From positions 16,452,276 through 16,516,275 of the forward strand of contig CM030845.1 of the NCBI GenBank assembly GCA_018105865.1: 64,000 nt of DNA, written 5' to 3'. The translations under genes were made by a program, and so were the position numbers. The DNA comes from Metaphire vulgaris. Its lineage: Eukaryota > Annelida > Clitellata > Crassiclitellata > Megascolecidae. This document shows, piece by piece, positions 47,071 to 58,141 of the stretch. Position 1 is the first letter of the stretch; every line of letters begins with the position of its first letter. The notes beneath the pieces were generated by a model. The model saw only the letters and a program-made list of their open reading frames with translations, had not been told where the DNA came from and ran no database searches.

Positions 47071-47072
47071 TG
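46680..47072 (+). mobile_element. LINE reverse-transcriptase scrap with (AAT)n tail
   Basis: Encodes LSFDKHIDVISKSAHCRIR and DLRRIRRIGIN, an RT thumb motif, then degenerate sequence ending in (AAT)n at 47018-47070. It lies in intron 1 of receptor C. Confidence 0.6.
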
Positions 47073-47120
47073 TACAATAAGTAATTAGACTGAACCCCTA
47101 CTCTCTCTTTTGCTCTGTAG

Positions 47121-47447
47121 ATTTGAATGAATCAACGATTGTTGTTCGCCCCGAAAATCAGTGTGCAATTGTTGGAGAAACAATTCAATTTAACTGCTCA
47201 ACAGATAGAAGAGGCAGTGATACGATTGAATGGAAACACATGGCTCTAAATGGCTCGGAGTTTGAATTCGTCTACTCATTGGGTTTTGTAAGCAATAGTT
47301 TTAAGCGATTTAACGTAAACGTCACTGCTGAAACTGGATCCTACAACCTCATCATTAGCAAAGTTATGTCTGAGGATACAGGAACATTCCGATGCAAGGA
47401 AAAGGACTCTTCAACAGAATTCAAAGACGCTCTTCTCATAGTCAGGG
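47121..47447 (+). CDS. Receptor C exon 2: V-set-like immunoglobulin domain
   Basis: Acceptor TTTTGCTCTGTAG and donor AGGG|GTAAAG, phase 1 at both ends; 109 codons. Hallmarks: cysteine in IQFNC, tryptophan in DTIEWKHM, SYNLIISKVMSEDTGTFRC with the second cysteine. Three NxS/T sites (NESTI, NCSTD, NGSEF, NVTAE region) suggest N-glycosylation. It is the only Ig domain of receptor C; no second Ig exon is visible before the transmembrane exon at 48392. The strand order and the TFRC ending resemble receptor A. Confidence 0.85.
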
Positions 47448-47739
47448 GTAAAGCATCAATGAAATACCTTGAATTCATCTGAACCTAACTCTATTTGCTA
47501 ACTCATCATCACTAAGCAGTCAACCCAACCACCTTACCTCCGGTCCTTGCTTACTGTCCAGGCTCATAGACACTCAACCAAGACTTCATATGCATTAGCT
47601 CTTGAGATATCACACAATGTAATGTAATGTAAAAATGTATTTGCATAGCGCTCCCGCTGTAATTATTGGATATTGACAAAGAGATAAGTTTTAAGTCGTT
47701 TCAAAAAGAGGGCCATAGAATTAGGAGTTGCTAAGCCAC

Positions 47740-48000
47740 ACATAGGCCTAATGGCGTCAAGAGCATTCCAAAGGACGTGGAGCCGTAGGCCCTACTGCGG
47801 CGCAGCTTCCCGTCGGAGACCAAGCCCAAGTCCCCGAGGGAGGCCCCACTGAGGGGCGCAGCTCCAGGTGTGGAGCCGCAGGTCCTACTGTGGGGGGGCG
47901 CAGCCTCCCGTGGGAGACCTAGCCCCAGACCCCGTGGGGGTTGTATGCTCCACAGCCCCCCCGGAGAGAAAAGTCCCAGCCCTCCGTGGGAGACAAAGTA
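47740..48000. repeat. GC-rich minisatellite-like repeat (GTGGGAGACC)
   Basis: Three diverged units around CCCGTGGGAGACCTAGCCCC and GGAGCCGCAGGTCCTACTG. Same family as 18255-18445 in the receptor B intron. Confidence 0.55.
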
Positions 48001-48290
48001 GACGTAGCGTGGTCTCGTGCCGTCCATGGCTCTTGGAAAAAATGACGCCCCAACCTCCTCCTATTATAACTGACAAGCAAAAAAAGTCGTCGTCGCTCAA
48101 TTTGCCGGAAAAAAGGCCATCGCTGCTCAATTTCCGCCCCATTCAAATTTTGCCGCCCCTACACTAAAACTCTCCGACAACCTGACGAGCAAAAAAAATT
48201 TCATCGCCGCTCAATTTGCCGCCCTCTTCATGTGTGCCGCCTTTGGCTCGAGCCACAGTAGCCATTGGCACGCTACGCTACTGGCCCAGT
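48001..48290. mobile_element. MITE of the GTAGCGTGGC family, decayed
   Basis: Left GTAGACGTAGCGTGGTC and right, inverted, CAGTAGCGTAGCGTGCC resemble each other and the ends of 45617-45880. The interior has TGACAAGCAAAAAAAGTCG repeats. No target duplication could be read. Confidence 0.5.
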
Positions 48291-48391
48291 TACCCCGATT
48301 CTCAGCGGGTCAGCTCTGGCTGTCGCTATAGTGGTAAATGCTGGTGTTAAAATTCATTGTAATCTGAAGATAAAGTTATAGTGCTTTTCAG

Positions 48392-48538
48392 GTTCGGTTG
48401 ACTGCAATGGCAGAGAAATGGCAGTTAAGCAAGACTCAGAAAGATGCACGAACGAAAACTCAATTCTAGGAATTACCGCAACAATCCTTGCTATCAACGT
48501 CGTTTTCGTCTCCTTCCATTTCTGGAATTATTTTCAAG
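48392..48538 (+). CDS. Receptor C exon 3: stalk and transmembrane helix
   Basis: Acceptor GTGCTTTTCAG and donor CAAG|GTAAGT, phase 1 at both ends. Encodes a stalk with two cysteines (SVDCNGREMAVKQDSERC) and a hydrophobic span (ILGITATILAINVVFVSFHF, then WNYF). The span has an asparagine and a histidine but no charged lysine or arginine. The stop-transfer sequence is provided by the basic start of the next exon (GECKEKK). Two stalk cysteines could support dimers. Confidence 0.75.
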
Positions 48539-48589
48539 GTAAGTCAAATGCAGGCGCCTGATTAGCTACCGTCAATGCAACTGATATCG

Positions 48590-48985
48590 GTCTACTTGCA
48601 AGCGTTGTGCGATCGGTTCCCGTCAGAACACCGAAGTTAAGCAACGTCGAGCGCGGTTGGTACTTGGATGGGTGACCATCCTGGGATCTAGTCGTGGTGC
48701 CGGCGGCCAACCAAGCCGTTCATCGCTTAGGCGTCGATAAATTGGTAGCAGCGTTAATCTGCGAAGGTAAAACGCAGGTCTAAAGAAAGCAATGGCAAAC
48801 TGGCATTAGCCACCTGCGTCGCTCCTTGCCTAGTACACGGCGCCAGATCCTACGCTCGTTCGAGTACGGGATTACCTTTACATTTAATGTATCTGTAGAG
48901 TGTAGACGTACTCTACCACGTCTAGCCTTAAAGGCTAGTCTTAGCGAACTTGTGGGAATGGTTCCTAGACTTTTAAGTAAGTAAA
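48590..48985 (+). ncRNA. 5S rRNA-derived SINE
   Basis: The head (48590-48708) matches 5S rRNA: CACCGAAGTTAAGCAACGTC and TACTTGGATGGGTGACCATC, which include the A-block and C-block of the internal pol III promoter, then CCTGGGATCTAGTCGTGGTG. It is followed by about 270 bp of unrelated body, so it is a SINE3-type retroposon and not a functional 5S gene. It ends near a TAAGTAAGTAAATAAA run. It lies in intron 3 of receptor C, in sense orientation. Confidence 0.75.
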
Positions 48986-49677
48986 TAAAAAATCTCGTGA
49001 ATTTATATACAGTAGCCCTTCGGAAAGTAGTACAGTAGTAGCTGTTTATTCGTGTGCGCTTAATCTTAAGTATAGGGTCAAATCTACTAGTTTCATTACT
49101 TAAGCGGACCACAATGTTATAAAATTCTAAAATTTAGACACTAATGTAGAATAGATGATCATGATTGAGAAAAATCGATTTTGATACATAGGCAATCCAA
49201 TATGTTTATAAAATAATCTAAACTCTAGAATATTATGGATCGCATATTATTGCGACTTACTTTCGTTTAGTTATTATTATTTATTTATTCGAACGTAATT
49301 ACATCTTTAAATTATTCTTTAAAAATATATGTCGCCTATTGAGGAGGCTTCGTGTGTCAATTTATGAGAGCTGACGGGTCATAAGTTGCCTGCTGGCCGT
49401 GGTTTTGGAAGCCCTGGCTTATGGGTACGGCGCTTTTTAATAGGCACGGCGTCTTTACTTGATGGTTCAAGCTAAAAAGTGCATGCAAGAGCGCCGTTGA
49501 GATAATAAAAACTGCGAAAATGCAAATACGCGTCACCCTACCTTCTAATTTCGTAGGTTTGAACTCAACTCTTTCATGAAAATCCCTCTAAGAGTTAATC
49601 CACTTTTGGTAGAATTGTCAGTCCCAAGAACATTATTTATACATTTGCAGAGAAAATGTGTTGCTCTTAAATGCTAG
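48986..49677. other. Receptor C intron 3, remainder
   Basis: 48975-49030 resembles a minus-strand LINE 3' end (compare 60352). The rest is unassigned. Confidence 0.35.
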
Positions 49678-49850
49678 GAGAATGTAAGGAGAAGAAGACA
49701 CTGGAAGAGAAAAGCTCTAAATCAGAACAAGAAAAAGACACCGGAAGAGAAAAGATTGAATCAGAAGAAGAAGAAGACACCGGAAGAGAAAAGATTGGAT
49801 CAGTAGAAGAAGAAGAAAAAGGAAGCTTGAAATCAAACAACAGAAATTAA
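49678..49850 (+). CDS. Receptor C exon 4: acidic cytoplasmic tail
   Basis: Acceptor CTTAAATGCTAG opens a phase-1 frame that runs 57 codons to TAA at 49848. It begins basic (GECKEKK), then carries three units of a repeat: EQEKDTGREKIESEEEE, DTGREKIGSVEEEEKGS and a degenerate first unit (LEEKSSKS). No tyrosine is present, so it differs from the B and D tails. A second acceptor 32 bp upstream (ACATTTGCAG) would give EKMCCS and a stop, so the choice of acceptor decides the tail. Function of the Glu/Lys-rich tail is unknown. Confidence 0.55.
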
Positions 49851-50114
49851 TTAGCTAAAGGAAATGGTAAAGAGGCCATCCATAAATGTCGTCACGCGAT
49901 TTTGGCAGTTTTTTTACCCCACCCTCCCCCTCGTCACAAAAAGTCAGACCCCTCAAATATGACGTCAGAACGTGTTAACCCCCCCGTCATCTTGTCGTCT
50001 TTCCAATGTCAAAATTAATGTTTCGTTTGAAAATATTCATCCTACTTATTATAGTTGAAACAATATTCAGAAACTTTTCCAAATTCTTTTTTTTAAATTA
50101 AGTATAATACTTAT

Positions 50115-51151
50115 TAGGGTGATCAGTTTTCCGGTTTTTGCGCCCACGTGGCAGCCTGCACGTGCTTGTACGTGCCACGGTTTCGTCGTCATTTTCGGCA
50201 TTTACCGACGTTCTGCGCTTGGTTTTTGCGCCAACCGCTCTGACTTCTAACAGGAGGGAATTCCACGCTATGGGATTACCCCTAGAGAGGAATTTGTCCC
50301 CAAACTTTGCGGTCTTAGCTAGGGGGGGGCACGACGAGTCTTATTCCTTGGTCAGATCTAAGGTTCGATTGACCTGTCCTCGACCCTACCCTATGCACCA
50401 GCTTAGCTAAGTAGTCAGGGCACGGCAGGTCGTGCAAGGCCCTAAACGTCAGCCAGCAGCGTTTGTATAGTATCCGTTCCGGAACTTTCAGCCAGTGTAG
50501 ACGGTCACGAAGCAGTGGCGTGACATGTTCTCTCCACAAATGACAAACATGAGAAAACTAGTTGTCCAAAAGACAAGACTAGACAAGCACAATGACTGAA
50601 TTATATGCAGAAGCGCAAAGTACGTGATCTAAGCAATGCAAAATAATGTCAAAACATATATTCTTTGTTACTTCCTGTTAACGATTTGTGCTGATATTTT
50701 AATAAAACCGATTGTAGATCTGATAATAAAATCTGATTGTACAGTAGATCTGATTGTAAAAGATATGATTGTAAACTGATTGTAGATATAAAATACAGTT
50801 GATTTAACTGAAGTTAATAATATTAATAATTAGCATATGCATTTTAATAATTGTCAACCAAGTGAATAGAATTTACATAAATAAATTTACTTATATAGCG
50901 CCTGCATGCCAAATTTACTAAAGATGCAGTGGCGCTGTATATTTGTTGACTTTTATATTAAGTTCTGTTGGTTGTAAAATAAAATAGCAAAAATATAAGC
51001 CTAGGTATTTAATTATGGAAAAATCCATTCCGGGACGTCTCATTATCCCGGAAAGGACCTGTCCGGGACGCGGGACGCGGGACGCGGGACGCGGGACATT
51101 TTATTCCATTCCTGGACTGTCCCGGCCAATCCGGGACACCTGGTCACCCTA
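50115..51151. mobile_element. hAT element with TAGGGTGACCAGG-type ends, TSD ATACTTAT
   Basis: Ends TAGGGTGATCAGTTTTCCGG and, inverted, TAGGGTGACCAGGTGTCCCG; ATACTTAT is exact at 50107-50114 and 51152-51159. GGGACGCGGGACGCGG tandem units lie near the right end. The interior holds an L2-like scrap (50170-50545). No transposase. Confidence 0.82.
50170..50545 (-). mobile_element. L2-like LINE C-terminal scrap
   Basis: Minus strand: HVTPLLRDRLHWLKVPERIL, RALHDLPCPDYL and, after a frameshift, AKFGDKFLSRGNPIAWNSL. This is the L2 C-terminal region also seen at 12811-13200 and 56954-57200. Confidence 0.7.
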
Positions 51152-51526
51152 ATACTTATAAGTGTAAAGTACGTTCGATTTTGCGGTAAAATAACACTGC
51201 GGTATTAATAAAAATTAAAAAATATTTAGTATTATGCGACGTCACTTTTCTGGAACCCCTCGATCCCCGTCGTCACACATCGTCACAACTGTTTGAACCC
51301 CTCCCCTAAGTGCGTGACGTCATTTATGGATGGTCCCAAAGAACATAGAAGACTATAAAACAGTAAACACATACCTGTATCATATAGAAAATGTCCCTCT
51401 TGTATTTCCGTTAAGTTTTATTATGTACAAATTTTAGTGGCTACCAATTATTATTTATTTTATTCATATTATGGATGTTTAATGAAAGTTGTAGCCTATG
51501 TTCTGCATAAGTTTACATTTCCTTAC

Positions 51527-51664
51527 CAATTTCAAATCCGTTGTTAATTTTGCAACGTTCTAGCAGAAGTCTCCTATAGTGACGCATGTGTCTTTCTGGA
51601 ATCCTGAAGATTGTTGACCGCGCTTGTTCATAGGTCAAGGTTGAAGCATGATCAGGCATCTTTG
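51527..51664 (-). CDS. Candidate internal exon, phase 1 to phase 1, unknown product
   Basis: A strong acceptor (TACTCATTTTCAG) and donor (ATTG|GTAAGG) bound 138 bp with an uninterrupted frame of 45 codons in phase 1, the phase used by all receptor exons here. It encodes KMPDHASTLTYEQARSTIFR and then IPERHMRHYRRLLLERCKIN. It is basic and probably helical, with two tyrosines and no membrane span. It lies downstream of receptor D on the same strand and could be an alternative D tail exon or part of another gene. No similarity recognised. Confidence 0.45.
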
Positions 51665-52707
51665 CTGAAAATGAGTAATTGAATGAAAATGAGTAGGCCT
51701 AATATTAAAATTAAAATGAGTAATAATTAATATTATTAAAATGAGTAATATTAAGCTGTTGTTTAGTTTTGATACATTTCGTTAGACAGACTATTGTGCC
51801 AAGTTACTAAAACAGTAATAAATACGCGTTTTAGAGGCCCACAAAGTTATTTACCCGTAAGAGCCCTAGAAATTTCTCACGCCAACTGTATGACCAGTAC
51901 ACGGCTACTACACGCCACTGGTAACATTTCAATGTATATTTCACGAACTTGTCACTTAGAGTTGCTACTCCCTAAGATCATCTTTGAACTCAGATCAATC
52001 ACTGGTCCTGTTCTAGGTTATTATCAGCTTTTAGTGTACGTCTTTTCTGTTTCTTTAAAATTACCTGCAGATCCAAAACTGTGATATTTCTCATTTGAAA
52101 ACGCAATGATTGTGATATTTGTTAATTCGGACTGTGGCTCAATATGTAACACTGGTCGTCATGATTAGAGCACAACCAGATTTGTATCTGTGATTCCTAT
52201 TATCTGCATGTTAAATGTGATATAAGCTATTTTAAAGGCATTCTAAATGATTATCGTTGCCTTCATCTTCGTTAACTTTATTTTTTATTTTATACATTTG
52301 ATTTGCATTTTAACTTTTAATGATTGACTCAAATTTAGATTATTTAGCTTCGATTATAACGAAACGGATAATTATTAATCAGTCTCAGTTGTTCTTTTGT
52401 TTTTTCAACCTCTTTAATGTTACGTTTGGAAAAATATGTTCACACTCAGTCTTCATTCGACGCAATGAACATTAGAAAACGTCATTATGTCAAATAGTCT
52501 GTACCATACACCACAGGCACCGCCTTACGTTATTATTGAACTTTTTCACCGCCGCTTTCGACTACTTCACATAACTTGCTACGCTCTACTGATCGTATGT
52601 ATGTTCACGCTCCTATATCACGCACCTCTATCAACAACTGTTTATCTATCATTCAGTGTAACTGGACTCTCTCTCTCTTTCTCCCTCTCTCTCTCTTCCC
52701 CTCTCTC
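51665..52707. other. Unassigned interval
   Basis: AT-rich, no supported gene or repeat, apart from pyrimidine-rich CTCTCT runs that lead into the following microsatellite. Confidence 0.3.
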
Positions 52708-53040
<333 letters not shown>

Positions 53041-53964
53041 TCTGTGTGTCTCTCTTTCGTGGGTTATTTGAATCTACTCGAGCCTCACTCCTTGTTCTCG
53101 CACTCAATTCATTGCGAAGATTAATCTCTCATTTTTGTATCAATTCATTTTCTCTGAATATAAATATATAGGCCTAAGAGACACTATATAAGTCCCCTAT
53201 TACATTACACTGCAATAATTTTATTTATTCGAAACAACTTCTACAGCGCCGTGGATTAGCGAAGGCCAAAGTGAAAAGCACTGTCGACAAAATCACATTT
53301 CATTTAGGAACGGAAGATGTTGGTCGTCTTGGAAATCCGCTCAGATGGTTCGAAGGAAGGATGGCTCGCTGCCGTGACGCCATCCATCGGTGAATTCTTG
53401 AGAAAGTGGTCTTCTCCAAGAAAATCTTTCCGGCAAATTGACTCGTCAATGCAATGAAAGTTCTTGCTCACTTGTTCTCACTTTTATTACTCACAAAAGC
53501 ATAATGCATGATAAGCTGTCGTTGCTTGATCATTCCAGTGTGTTGATATCTTCTTCTTGATTTCCGATTTTTTTATCTGTCGCCAGACTCGCCACCATCT
53601 TTTAGAACTGCTCTGTAGACTAACTTCTTGAAGTTTCATTGCAAAGCTTAATGTGGTAATTAGTGTTAGCGCATTAAGTTGAAATCATCAAGGACTTAGA
53701 CGAGTAAAAGAAATTGATTCTAGGACTTTTCTTGGTAAAACAAATAAATTAAAGTCCTGCTCTTGGAAACAATAATAATGATAATGTTGACTATCTGCTA
53801 TGATTTTAGGCGTTAAGTATATTGTGTTCAATGTTTAATAATGTTCCATCGCCATAGAGCTCGACATATTGACATGGTCTAGATGTCTTTCCTTCTTCCG
53901 TCTTCTCTAGAGTCACACTTTCATACGAATGTCTGCTTGACCTTCTCCCTGGAATTGCCATTCT
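53041..53964. other. Unassigned interval
   Basis: No gene supported. 53240-53470 contains a TACAGCGCCGTGG segment that may be a LINE tail. Confidence 0.3.
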
Positions 53965-54077
53965 CTATATTCGGTCAATATTTTCTTCCATAGAATTATA
54001 GGAAGAAGGATTCCGCGAGACTGAATGTTGTCTCCCGTAGAGACGGCGTCCTGTTGCTGTCCGGGCGAAGCATTTGT
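53965..54077 (-). CDS. Candidate alternative terminal exon of receptor D
   Basis: Acceptor AATTACGTTCAG opens a phase-1 frame of 37 codons ending RNPSSYNSMEENIDRI and a stop. It contains RRLYGRQHSVS and SSYNSMEE, so two tyrosines in a serine-rich tail. A LINE (ATTGT)n tail abuts it upstream at 54090-54110. A different frame over the same DNA also stays open (NYVQTNASPGQQQ), so the call is uncertain. Confidence 0.3.
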
Positions 54078-54628
54078 CTGAACGTAATTTCCAGAGACAA
54101 TACAATACAATGCAAGATCGCTTTATTATTAAAGTAACCTTGGTAAAACAAAAGGTCAAAGCATGCACAATACATGATAATGCATAATACATACCTTACG
54201 TATCAAATGCAAATCAAAAGTTGTTGGAATTTAAAATTCTTTTTACATTTAGGCCCACGTCCTGAATATAATATGCTTATTATAAAGTTTTTAATTTTTA
54301 CCAATTAATTAATTATTCCGGTGAGGAATTTCCAGGTTGTGTCCTTGAGGTCTAAGGATGTAGTTCTGTTGAGAGGTTGCTTTAGGTGTAAGGAATTCCG
54401 AAGGATGTGCAGATGGCTCTCTTCTCTTCTATTGCCTTGAATAAATGGTGGTCTAGTTGATTTGCCATGTCTTCGAAGTTCGGAATGGAATTAGACCAAC
54501 GATTATTTTTTTACATTATAGAAAGAATGTTTTGATTCTCTGCTTATCACATTAAGCCTTTTCAAGCAGGAGAAGCATATATAAGTTTAGATCTCACTAT
54601 AGCATTAAATATACTTTGAAGGGATTCA

Positions 54629-54807
54629 CTACTTATTCCTTGTGTTCAAAGAGTTCTCAAAACATGCAAAGACTGGAGTTTCCACTTCACGTTCCCTGTC
54701 ATCGTAAGATTCGTATCGAGTTCTCAATTCTACCGTCTCAAAGGCCTTTCTGTTTCTGGCTGAACGCTGTTGAGTGATAACCAGATTGCGAGAAATACGA
54801 TCGGCCG
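54629..54807 (-). CDS. Receptor D exon: cytoplasmic tail
   Basis: Acceptor TGTGCTTTCAG, phase 1, compatible with the donor of the transmembrane exon at 55330. Encodes 58 residues and a stop: DRISRNLVITQQRSARNRKA, FETVELRTRYESYDDRERE, then a short end (FACFENSLNTRNK). Tyrosines are in RYESYDD; neither is a perfect ITIM or YxN. The tail is rich in Arg and Glu. An internal weak donor (GAAC|GTGAAG) in phase 1 could link to further exons such as 53965-54077 or 51527-51664. Confidence 0.6.
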
Positions 54808-55329
54808 CTGAAAGCACACAATGTATACATGCAGACATCGACAACATCTTCATAGCATTCCTAATTGAAATCGGACAATGCAATACTCAAATTGAAAGAT
54901 CTCTGACTTACATATTGAAGCGCATAAACATTAGAGTCACAGTAAGAAATAAATTATGTCTTTTATGTATAAGACATTTGGGTTTCGAACAATATGACAG
55001 TGATATCCAGGATGTATTTATGTTTGTCAAGACTGTCATTGCAACAGCATTTAACTGCTGTCAAAGCCCATAACTACTGCACTTTCCATGTCTCTTCAAC
55101 TGATCTTGTTTTAGAATCAATCTAAAGTGTCTATTTATACGAATACTGAATGTACATCTTAATATCATTGCTCCAACTTTGTGCAACCGACTCATGTTTC
55201 AGCAACTACAGTATGGCCTATATATATGCATATGCAATTACAATTCAACTAACGGCCAAGCAACATTGTCACTCAGTTAAAATGTACCTAATGATCGTGA
55301 AATCTAGATATATTCATAGATAACTTTAC

Positions 55330-55485
55330 CTTTCCGTTTTCTCTTGGAACAAAGTTTCCAAATGACAACAACTATTAAGAGCACAGCGGCGGCGGCGGTT
55401 GTAGGAACCGCAAGCTTTACAGCGAGGATAGAGTTGGTTGATTTCAATGCTTGCGTCTCACTTTCTGTTACTTTTATTGCAGTGG
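55330..55485 (-). CDS. Receptor D exon: stalk and transmembrane helix
   Basis: Acceptor CTGTATTTCAG and donor AAAG|GTAAAG, phase 1 at both ends. Encodes TAIKVTESETQALKSTNSIL (stalk), the hydrophobic span LAVPTTAAAAVLLIVVVIW and the basic stop-transfer KLCSKRKRK. A GCC run in the span gives four alanines. It joins in frame to the Ig exon at 56145-56519 and the tail exon at 54807. The span has no charged residue. Confidence 0.8.
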
Positions 55486-56144
55486 CTGAAATACAGAAGA
55501 TAAGAAACATTACTGTGATCAATCATTTAACATGTTCAGGTGTCTAACATAAACACACACGCCTGCTATTCTAAGCTTCGTGTATATAGTAGAAAAATGC
55601 ATAGTACAAAAACCTCTGGCGTCTAGCTGCAGCCCTAAGTAATTTTGACAACGCTAATCTCTTTCCCCAGAATAATCCAGCCGGATCCTGTATTCTTCAA
55701 TTTTAGATTAAGCGTCTGAACTGAGACAAACCTGCATCTAGGCCTATGATATTTTCGAGTACTGTAGATTAGACGCAATAAAAACTCAGTTGAGGTTATA
55801 ACGCGTCTATTATTATTACGCCAAATGCCGTCGCTAAAAGTGTCAGCCAAGAAATGTTCTCACAACAGTTCAGTTTTAAGCTTCTGCGTTAGTCAATTCA
55901 CCTCCGAAGATTTAAAAACAATTTGCTATACCATATATTTTTTATATCTAGAGGCCTACTCTCTTCCTAGTCCACTGATTAAAACTACGACAGTTCATGG
56001 AACTTTGGGCATTTCCGAGTCAACGCTTTTTTAATATTTGCTGCATTTTACGTTGATATAAGCTTATCTTTAATTACTACAGCGATTCGGCCTTCTTGTA
56101 CAGTAAATCATATTGAACCAATGAAGGCTGCCATCTTGTCTTAC
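55486..56144. other. Receptor D intron
   Basis: No repeat or exon recognised. Confidence 0.5.
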
Positions 56145-56519
56145 TAGAATTTTCGCTTGTCATTTCTGTCACGTTCTGTTGGTCCCAGGTGATGATGTTA
56201 GATACATTTGATTCCAAAGTAACGGAGTCTTCATATATGGGAATATTAGGCGCCATGTGTTCGTGTGAGAAGTTCCGACTTGTAAAACGCAGATGACATC
56301 TGTAAATCGCTTTGCTGAACTCAACTGAACTGATTTCCAAATGGACGGTGATTTTGCGACTGTCATTTGACAATACCCTGTAGCGTTGTTCGCTCTTCAC
56401 TGCGATGATTTCACCAAATTCTGATTCAGTCAGCACTAGCTGAGGTTCCCACGGTCCATTGAAACGAACTTCACAGGAGATGTGGGAAGAATTCCTATTG
56501 TATATTTTAGGACTTCCAT
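56145..56519 (-). CDS. Receptor D exon: second Ig-like domain lacking the core tryptophan
   Basis: Acceptor ACGTCACTTAG and donor TCTA|GTAAGA, phase 1 at both ends; about 125 residues. First cysteine in SSHISCEVRFNG, second in AIYRCHLRF. The expected tryptophan position reads PQLVLTESEFG. The segment NIPIYEDSVTLESN matches NIPIYYDNVTCEHG of the receptor B exon at 16920-17302, and both start D-(G/D)SP-I. If the donor is ignored the frame continues to a stop at 56077. Six NxS/T sites suggest heavy glycosylation. Confidence 0.8.
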
Positions 56520-56789
56520 CTAAGTGACGAATAGGCGAAAGCATAATTATATACAAGACAACATCAATTGATATGTTAAAATCAATGCTTACATCAGTCA
56601 ATGAATAGCAAGACAAACAGATTACAAGTTAATGCTTACAGCATCACAAACAATTAAATGGTATGGCTAAAGATAGAGTGATTGAACTTGTATGCCCTTC
56701 GAGTATTAATTAACTCATTAATGCATGACTTTTCAAAACTCGGAGAAACTCTCAGGGATTACTGACAATATGACATGATTCTGATATAA

Positions 56790-58020
56790 AGTAAGTAAGT
56801 AAAGTCAAGATTAATGTGGTGACTAGTCGACAGACTGCGCGAACACATTACATAACTAAGTAACTAAATACAGTAACTAGTTCTGAATAGCCAGGACTTG
56901 AGGCGCTTCTTGAATGTGTCGAGTGATGGAGACTCCTGGATGTCAGCAGGAAGCTAGTTCCAAGCGCGCGCAGCAGCTACCGGAAAAGTTCGATCACCGA
57001 CAGTGACGAGACGCGTCCTAGGGACAATCAGTTCAGCCGTGGTAGAGGATCTTAGTCTTCTTCTACGGCCTTCGAGATCCGAGACGCTGCGCAACTCGGT
57101 CGCCAGATAGTTCGGTCCTGTTCCGTGCAGGCAACGATAAACGAGACTTGATAGTTTAAACTTAATGCGCTCTGACACGGACAGCCAGTGTAGATCGATA
57201 AGTAGCGGAGTGACGTGCTCGCAACACGCAGACCGATGAATTAGGCGAGCAGCCCCATTCAGGACTGACTGCAGCCTGCAGAGTAGAGAGGCAGGCGATC
57301 CAGCGAGGACGGCATTTCTATAGTCTAGTCTGGTGAGGACTAGAGCTACGACCAGCGTCTTGAGGACGGCTTGAGAGACTGATCGACGTAGACTCTTGAT
57401 CAGCCGGAGAGAGGCGAAGCAGCTTGCAACGGTCTTAGCTGCATGCAGCTTCATCGTCGCTGCACTGTCGAGATAGATGCCCAAGTTCCGTACGGATGTG
57501 ACTGGACGTAGCTCGAGATCGTTAATCCTGATACAGGAACGCGGCAGCTGTTGTTGATTCCGGTCAGTGGCGAGCCAGAGGACCTCGGTCTTGGCGACAT
57601 TGAGCTGAAGCCTGTTAGACTTCAGCCAGTCTGCCATCTCATCCAGACACCGAGTAAGATGCTCAAGCAGTTGCTGCGTCTCCGAGGGCCAGCAGCCTCC
57701 ATATATCTGGGTGTCATCCGCATACAAGTGTCCTTGGAGCCCATGTTGACAGATGAGACGTAACAGGTCAGTCACGTATAGGGTAAACAGGATGGGTCCA
57801 AGAACAGATCCTTGCGGGACACCGCAGATAACGTGGGATGGGTGAGTGCTGGAGTTGGAACAACGCACGCATTGTGTACGGCGATCGAGATACGAATGGA
57901 ACCATTTAAGGGCCACATGACCAATGCCGTACGAGACATTAAGTCGACGCAGTAGTATCGAGTGATCCACCGTGTCGAAAGCGGCCGTAAGATCGAGAAG
58001 AACGAAAACAGCCAGCTTAC
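56790..58020 (-). mobile_element. L2-like LINE with near-intact reverse transcriptase
   Basis: Minus strand, from 58018: FVLLDLTAAFDTVDHSILLR (motif A), VICGVPQGSVLGPILFTLYV, HLYADDTQIYG (catalytic YADD), WLKSNRLQLNVAKTEV, VRNLGIYLDSAATMK, HVTPLLIDLHWLSVSERIK and the C-terminus LPADIQESPSLDTFKKRLK. One premature stop (ARAWN, stop, LPAD) at about 56956 separates the last block. The 5' end is truncated exactly at motif A. The 3' tail is (TTAC)n. It lies in the intron between the two Ig exons of receptor D, in the same orientation. Confidence 0.88.
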
Positions 58021-58141
58021 CTTACTCTGATATGTAAAGAGTGTTTAGAAAAATCTTGTATATTTTTCAAATAATGGATGTTTTTAAGTGCGTCCCATAT
58101 TAGGGACGCTATGAAGTATTGAGGTGTTACATCAACAGTTA

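Larger units (their letters stand above)
47448..48391. other. Receptor C intron 2
   Basis: Filled by two repeats listed separately (47740-48000 and 48001-48290); no second Ig exon found. Confidence 0.5.
49872..51337. mobile_element. PIF/Harbinger-like MITE, copy 4, hosting a hAT
   Basis: Ends GAGGCCATCCATAAATGTCG and, inverted, GGGACCATCCATAAATGACG; AAA on both sides. The interior GACGTCA and CACAAAAAGTCAGACCCCTC motifs match copies 2 and 5. It is interrupted by the hAT at 50115-51151. Confidence 0.75.

Noticed and set aside
48590..48708. Functional 5S rRNA gene
   Set aside because: The head diverges from 5S at several positions and is followed by a SINE body, not a T-run terminator.
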